Source: Bacteroidota bacterium (GTDB lineage: Bacteria; Bacteroidota; Ignavibacteria; Tepidaquicellales; Tepidaquicellaceae). From it: DNA of 16,809 bases. Where the stretch lies: positions 1 to 16,809 of the forward strand of contig JAEYVS010000117.1 of assembly GCA_023429265.1 (NCBI GenBank). The letters are read 5' to 3'. A model generated the notes under the pieces. That model made no database searches. It had not been told where the DNA came from and saw only the letters and a program-made list of their open reading frames with translations. A program made the translations under genes and the position numbers. Positions 14,056 to 16,809 of this stretch are shown one piece after another. How positions within the stretch are numbered: position 1 is the first letter of the stretch; each line of letters begins with the position of its first letter.

Positions 14056-14598
14056 CTATCTTACTTTCTCATTTTTAACCGAGAAGGATCCAATAACTTT
14101 CATTCCGTTACTGTCATTTACATCCACCTCACCACATATTCGCTCTTCATCGATGCGGTTTATTTTTACCGATCCCACTTCTGCCCCATTCAGGGATGTT
14201 ACGTATGTGCTGCCTTCTGAAGTTTCTATCCCCACAGAAAATTGATTACCTGTTTCGCCACCGTCCATTGTATACTCACCTTCTGTCAGCTCTGTACCTT
14301 TCATATTAAAAACCATTATGACTACTTTTATTTCATCGCCTTCCGGTTTTCTGAAATCCCCATCGCGAGATTTGTCGAAATTCAGAAAAATAGCGCGGTA
14401 TGAGTTATAAGTTTTGTTATAGTTTCCGTACGCATATTTATGTGGGAAACCGTTTTCATAATCGATCTTATCATTCTTTACCGAAGTTAAAGCCGTATTT
14501 TCAGGACAGTCATCACTGTATGATTTTTCAACGCTGCCTGAGTTAAGAGTAAATAACGCCAGGCAAAGAAGTGTAATAAACGGTAATGCAATTCTCAT
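14056..14598 (-). CDS. Hypothetical exported protein (180 aa)
   Basis: I do not recognise this protein. It begins with a signal peptide (MRIALPFITLLCLALFTLNSGS), and no lipobox is evident after it. The mature part is acidic and predicted to be mostly beta-strand, with YRAIFLNFDKSRDGDFRKPEGDEIKVVIMVF followed by TEGEYTMDG and ending NGMKVIGSFSVKNEKVR. This shape recalls small Bacteroidota lipoprotein-like beta-sandwich domains, but no family is assigned. Two cysteines remain in the mature part (Cys31 and the one in RICGEV), which could form a disulfide in the periplasm. It lies 12 bases after the membrane-anchored 221-residue gene and is probably in the same operon. No terminator is visible beyond its TAG stop. 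Confidence 0.72.
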   Translation of the reverse strand: MRIALPFITLLCLALFTLNSGSVEKSYSDDCPENTALTSVKNDKIDYENGFPHKYAYGNYNKTYNSYRAIFLNFDKSRDGDFRKPEGDEIKVVIMVFNMKGTELTEGEYTMDGGETGNQFSVGIETSEGSTYVTSLNGAEVGSVKINRIDEERICGEVDVNDSNGMKVIGSFSVKNEKVR

Positions 14599-14610
14599 AT
14601 TAAAACAATT

Positions 14611-15276
14611 TTAAAGTTTTTTAATGAATCTGTCTGCAATCCCAATCACCTGCTCAATTTCCTGTATGTTATCAGGTGATGCGGCTTTTATGGAAAGCTT
14701 ATCTTTTAAAATCACCACGTTAAACCCGCGTTTTTTTTCTATCTGAAGAAGAGCTTTCTCTATATCGCCATCGATAAGCTCTGATGAATCTTTGTTCCAT
14801 GAAGTCAATACAGTAAAAGCTTTATTTACTTCAGAGCTTCCGTTTACCTGAGCTTTTTCTAGAGACGGCAGTATTTCATAAACTTCCGGATCCATCATCA
14901 TTTTCAGTAAATTTGAATTTACCGGTACCAGACTTTTCAGATCTCCCAGTTTATGGAGTTCTCCGCTTCCAATGAAAAGAGTGTGATCGTGCCTTAGCTC
15001 ACTACACTCCAGTTTCATAAATCTAACCACACTGCCGGGAGCGCTAAGGGCTTTGTAGTATGAAGTAAGTATCCATTTTTTCCGGTTAGAATCCCCCTGC
15101 AACCGAAAGAATACACCAATTTCAGGCTTGATCTCGATGGTATAGTTCATCCTTAAACTATACTTCCTCAGCTCTTCCTCAAACTTCTTTCTTTTAACAC
15201 CTGAGCGGTATACAAAGAACACGAAAACTGCCGTAGAAAGGAACGAAATTGAAATCGCGAATATTAGTTCTATCAA
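14611..15276 (-). CDS. Hypothetical membrane-anchored protein (221 aa)
   Basis: I do not recognise this protein. It has one N-terminal transmembrane segment (about residues 3-23, ELIFAISISFLSTAVFVFFV), then a basic stretch (RSGVKRKKFEEELRK) that by the positive-inside rule would place the C-terminal domain in the cytoplasm. The soluble part mixes helices and strands (IEIKPEIGVFFRLQG, KKWILTSYYKAL, GELHKLGDLKSLVPV, LPSLEKAQVNGSSEV), and the C-terminal part contains GFNVVILKDKLSIKA. The start shown is TTG; the next in-frame ATG is at codon 43 and would lose the anchor, so TTG is preferred. A perfect 11-bp inverted repeat ends within the start codon. It precedes the exported 180-aa protein by 12 bases. 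Confidence 0.72.
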   Translation of the reverse strand: MIELIFAISISFLSTAVFVFFVYRSGVKRKKFEEELRKYSLRMNYTIEIKPEIGVFFRLQGDSNRKKWILTSYYKALSAPGSVVRFMKLECSELRHDHTLFIGSGELHKLGDLKSLVPVNSNLLKMMMDPEVYEILPSLEKAQVNGSSEVNKAFTVLTSWNKDSSELIDGDIEKALLQIEKKRGFNVVILKDKLSIKAASPDNIQEIEQVIGIADRFIKKL

Positions 15277-15302
15277 TTTGGTAAATTTAATTTTACCAAA
15301 TT
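15275..15302. repeat. Perfect 11-bp inverted repeat at the start of the 221-aa gene
   Basis: AATTTGGTAAA (15275-15285) faces TTTACCAAATT (15292-15302) around the 6-base loop TTTAAT. The inner arm includes the first two bases of the TTG start codon (minus strand). It could be an operator or an mRNA hairpin that hides the start. There is no following T-run in the minus direction. Confidence 0.65.
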
Positions 15303-15349
15303 AACATTTACGGAATACATAAAAAACACTCATTATTATTGCTCTCAAC

Positions 15350-16306
15350 CTATTGAATTGCCGTCAAATAATGCTCAAATCCCACAATCAGGTCTGTTTC
15401 GGGTTCCTCCGGAGGTCCTGACCTTTCCCCTGTCATTGGCACTTCCCTGCAGACCAGCTTATTATCCTTGAAATAGTAATGCTCGGTAAGCATTGGATCT
15501 GACCCATAGGTCGTAACCTCAAAACAAATGGGATAACCTCCAGAAACATATATTTCCTCAGCGAAACCTGATGCATCGATTGATAGCTTTACCAGATCAC
15601 TGTCCACATAAAACGCAGTGATCCCGGTTCCGTCTTCCAGTGTAGCATTTACTGTTTTCGCGTTTATCAATTGATGAGCTATAGTGAATTTCATCTCATC
15701 TATCCTTTGTACTTCTTCATCATCACATCCATTTATTGATCCTCCTTCGGGATTTGTCGATTCATCTGTAGCAATTGTACCGTCATCCATAATTACATAC
15801 GTAATGTCCATTTCTATGTCTTTATATCCTTCACCTTCGATGAGTATTTCATCTGTCCCGGTAACATTAACATTACCATTCTCAGATATAGCCGCCGTAA
15901 GCATACGGGCAGTTGTGAGACTTTCGGGGAATTTCGCAACCATCACTTCGCTGATCTTTTTTCCTTCGGTTGAATACGTGGCCAGGAAATATTTTTCCGC
16001 GGTATGCTTTTTTGTGTGAATGATTATTGCTATGTAATTATCCGTCTTTTTTAATAAGCCGTATGCCCCTACAGAATAGAACCCATCGCCTCTATTTCCT
16101 ACAACCGGGTAACTCGGATCAAAATACTTTTGAGTGAGTTCGGGTTTAATACCGGCTGTATTTATGTCCTTAGAGGGAATTGTATTCGGAAGACTAATCT
16201 GTTCAAAATTATCAATAAAGGCTTCGAAATCTGGTTCAGCTGAAAATACACTCCCATAGAGAACGGCAGCAACAATCAAGAATATACACAAAAATGTAGT
16301 TTTCAT
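15350..16306 (-). CDS. Hypothetical exported protein (318 aa)
   Basis: I do not recognise this protein. A signal peptide is clear (MKTTFLCIFLIVAAVLYGSV followed by FSA, cleavage likely near residue 23). The mature protein is acidic. An early part (NTAGIKPELTQKYFDPSYPVVGNRGDGFYSVGAYGLL) is followed by IAIIIHTKKHTAEKYFLATYSTEGKKISEVMVAK, whose phrasing suggests a beta-sheet-rich domain. The middle contains GCDDEE and the end has HYYFKDNKLVCREVPM, the latter like a toxin-neutral, META/DUF-type beta-protein, but no family can be named. No T9SS sorting tail is present, so the destination is the periplasm or outer membrane. The gene starts a minus-strand group with the 221- and 180-residue proteins (73 and 12 bases apart), behind a terminator of the upstream T9SS gene. 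Confidence 0.75.
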   Translation of the reverse strand: MKTTFLCIFLIVAAVLYGSVFSAEPDFEAFIDNFEQISLPNTIPSKDINTAGIKPELTQKYFDPSYPVVGNRGDGFYSVGAYGLLKKTDNYIAIIIHTKKHTAEKYFLATYSTEGKKISEVMVAKFPESLTTARMLTAAISENGNVNVTGTDEILIEGEGYKDIEMDITYVIMDDGTIATDESTNPEGGSINGCDDEEVQRIDEMKFTIAHQLINAKTVNATLEDGTGITAFYVDSDLVKLSIDASGFAEEIYVSGGYPICFEVTTYGSDPMLTEHYYFKDNKLVCREVPMTGERSGPPEEPETDLIVGFEHYLTAIQ

Positions 16307-16444
16307 AGTTATATTTTTAATTTCTATATCAATCTATCAAACTTTGAGCATATAATAAAATCAAAGTAAGTACATTTGTTGCATAAGTAAAAACCCGCAT
16401 TCATATAGTTCAAATACGGGTATTCAGGGGTAAAATTGAAAAAA
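16307..16444. other. Intergenic region with the probable promoter of the 318-aa gene
   Basis: These 138 AT-rich bases separate the T9SS gene from the 318-residue exported protein. They hold the terminator listed next and, on the minus strand near 16335-16365, a TTTG ... AAAGTTTG pair that only partly fits the Bacteroidota promoter (one mismatch in the -7 box and a short 16-base spacer). No gene is seen. Confidence 0.4.
16389..16421 (-). terminator. Rho-independent terminator after the T9SS SBBP protein
   Basis: On the minus strand ACCCGTATT (16421-16413) pairs with AATGCGGGT (16401-16393), with one mismatch, and the following bases are a T-run (16393-16389). It lies about 24 bases after the stop of the T9SS gene. 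Confidence 0.8.
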
Positions 16445-16809
16445 TTACTTTATAAGAACCATTTTTCTCACTTCTGACAATCCATTGTAACTTATCCTGT
16501 AATAATAAACCCCGGCACTAATATTTCCCGCATTGAAATTAACTGAATATGTATCTGCGTTGTATGATCCGTTTACCAGTTCACTCACCGTCTTTCCCGT
16601 AATGTCAAATACTTCCAGCTTTACATTACCGCTCTCCGGAAGCGCAAAATCAATTTTCGTCGATGGATTAAACGGGTTGGGGTAGTTCTGTGAAAGTGAG
16701 AATGTTTCCGGGATTTCATTGATGGTATTTTGAACACCTGTCAGCTGGGAGTATTTAATAACTAATCCGTCAGATTGGGTTCCATTTCCATCGCTGTATC
16801 CGGCAGTAT
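16445..16809 (-). CDS. C-terminal part of a T9SS-exported SBBP-repeat protein (5' truncated by window)
   Basis: The frame is open from the window edge to the TAA at 16445-16447 and encodes 120 full codons after two leftover bases. It opens with a blade fragment (TAGYSDGNGTQSDGLVIKYSQ), whose G-x-G-(T)-D-x-x-(V/L)-(V)-I-K-Y pattern is that of SBBP beta-propeller repeats. It then runs into a T9SS type A sorting domain starting TFSLSQNYPNPFNPST and ending AGVYYYRISYNGLSEVRKMVLIK. Such proteins are exported through the type IX system and are usually extracellular or surface-held, with unknown ligands. The sorting domain resembles that of the 817-3003 protein, but the propeller type differs. A terminator follows the stop. 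The N-terminal region, with the signal peptide, is outside the window. Confidence 0.9.
   Translation of the reverse strand, partial: TAGYSDGNGTQSDGLVIKYSQLTGVQNTINEIPETFSLSQNYPNPFNPSTKIDFALPESGNVKLEVFDITGKTVSELVNGSYNADTYSVNFNAGNISAGVYYYRISYNGLSEVRKMVLIK

Noticed and set aside
14017..14220. Plus-strand 67-codon frame overlapping the exported-protein gene
   Set aside because: It overlaps the 180-residue gene, which has a signal peptide and coherent protein features, and shows none itself.
1..16809. Defence systems, insertion sequences, integrases, toxin-antitoxin pairs, prophage or biosynthetic genes
   Set aside because: None of the frames on either strand shows transposase, integrase, nuclease-defence or secondary-metabolism motifs; the recognisable genes are housekeeping or surface proteins.

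Overview
The window looks like a piece of a Bacteroidota/Chlorobi-group chromosome, most likely Ignavibacteria or a close relative. Three things point there: two proteins end in type A type-IX-secretion (T9SS) sorting domains with the NYPNPFNPST signature; the core genes have a Bacteroidota-like character (for example the PPC decarboxylase half of CoaBC, with Ser and Asp at two positions that are Cys and Asn in E. coli); and TANNTTTG-like promoter elements occur while good Shine-Dalgarno sites are rare. The placement rests on sequence character only, with no database search.

Layout. Positions 1-287 hold the C-terminal end of a plus-strand outer-membrane beta-barrel protein, probably a TonB-dependent receptor, followed by a clear terminator. 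Positions 331-816 carry no convincing gene but do hold a dispersed intergenic repeat, a C-rich palindromic element and a second terminator. Positions 817-3003 (minus) encode a large secreted YCF48/BNR-type propeller protein with a T9SS tail, in visibly AT-rich DNA with C-rich palindromic elements on both sides. Positions 3314-6447 (minus) form a tight operon: Tat-exported DUF1460 amidase-like protein, PlsY acyltransferase, transketolase N-terminal half, SDR oxidoreductase. A GNAT acetyltransferase (6519-7013, plus) diverges from it. Positions 7018-9662 (minus) carry a family-4 uracil-DNA glycosylase, DnaB helicase and a small DUF4260 membrane protein. Positions 9767-13492 (minus) are a housekeeping operon: SDR (FolM/pteridine-reductase-like), YicC, Gmk, RpoZ, CoaBC, with a tRNA-Arg(CCT) just upstream. 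Positions 13746-16306 (minus) hold four unrecognised genes, three of them exported or membrane-anchored. Positions 16445-16809 hold the C-terminal part of a second T9SS-exported protein, which ends an SBBP-type beta-propeller.

How the genes work together. Most of the window is housekeeping: replication and base-excision repair (DnaB, UDG), nucleotide supply and transcription (Gmk, RpoZ), RNA decay (YicC), CoA synthesis (CoaBC), phospholipid synthesis (PlsY), pentose-phosphate metabolism (transketolase) and possibly cell-wall turnover (DUF1460). The accessory parts are the two ends, which carry surface or secreted proteins. I found no defence system, CRISPR array, insertion sequence or biosynthetic cluster, and nothing I can call a new system with confidence. 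The points most worth a second look are a UDG with Ser at an expected iron-sulfur cysteine position, perfect inverted repeats lying across two start codons (coaBC and the 15276 gene), an isolated transketolase half-gene, the uncharacterised exported gene cluster, and the C-rich palindromic elements around the AT-rich propeller gene.
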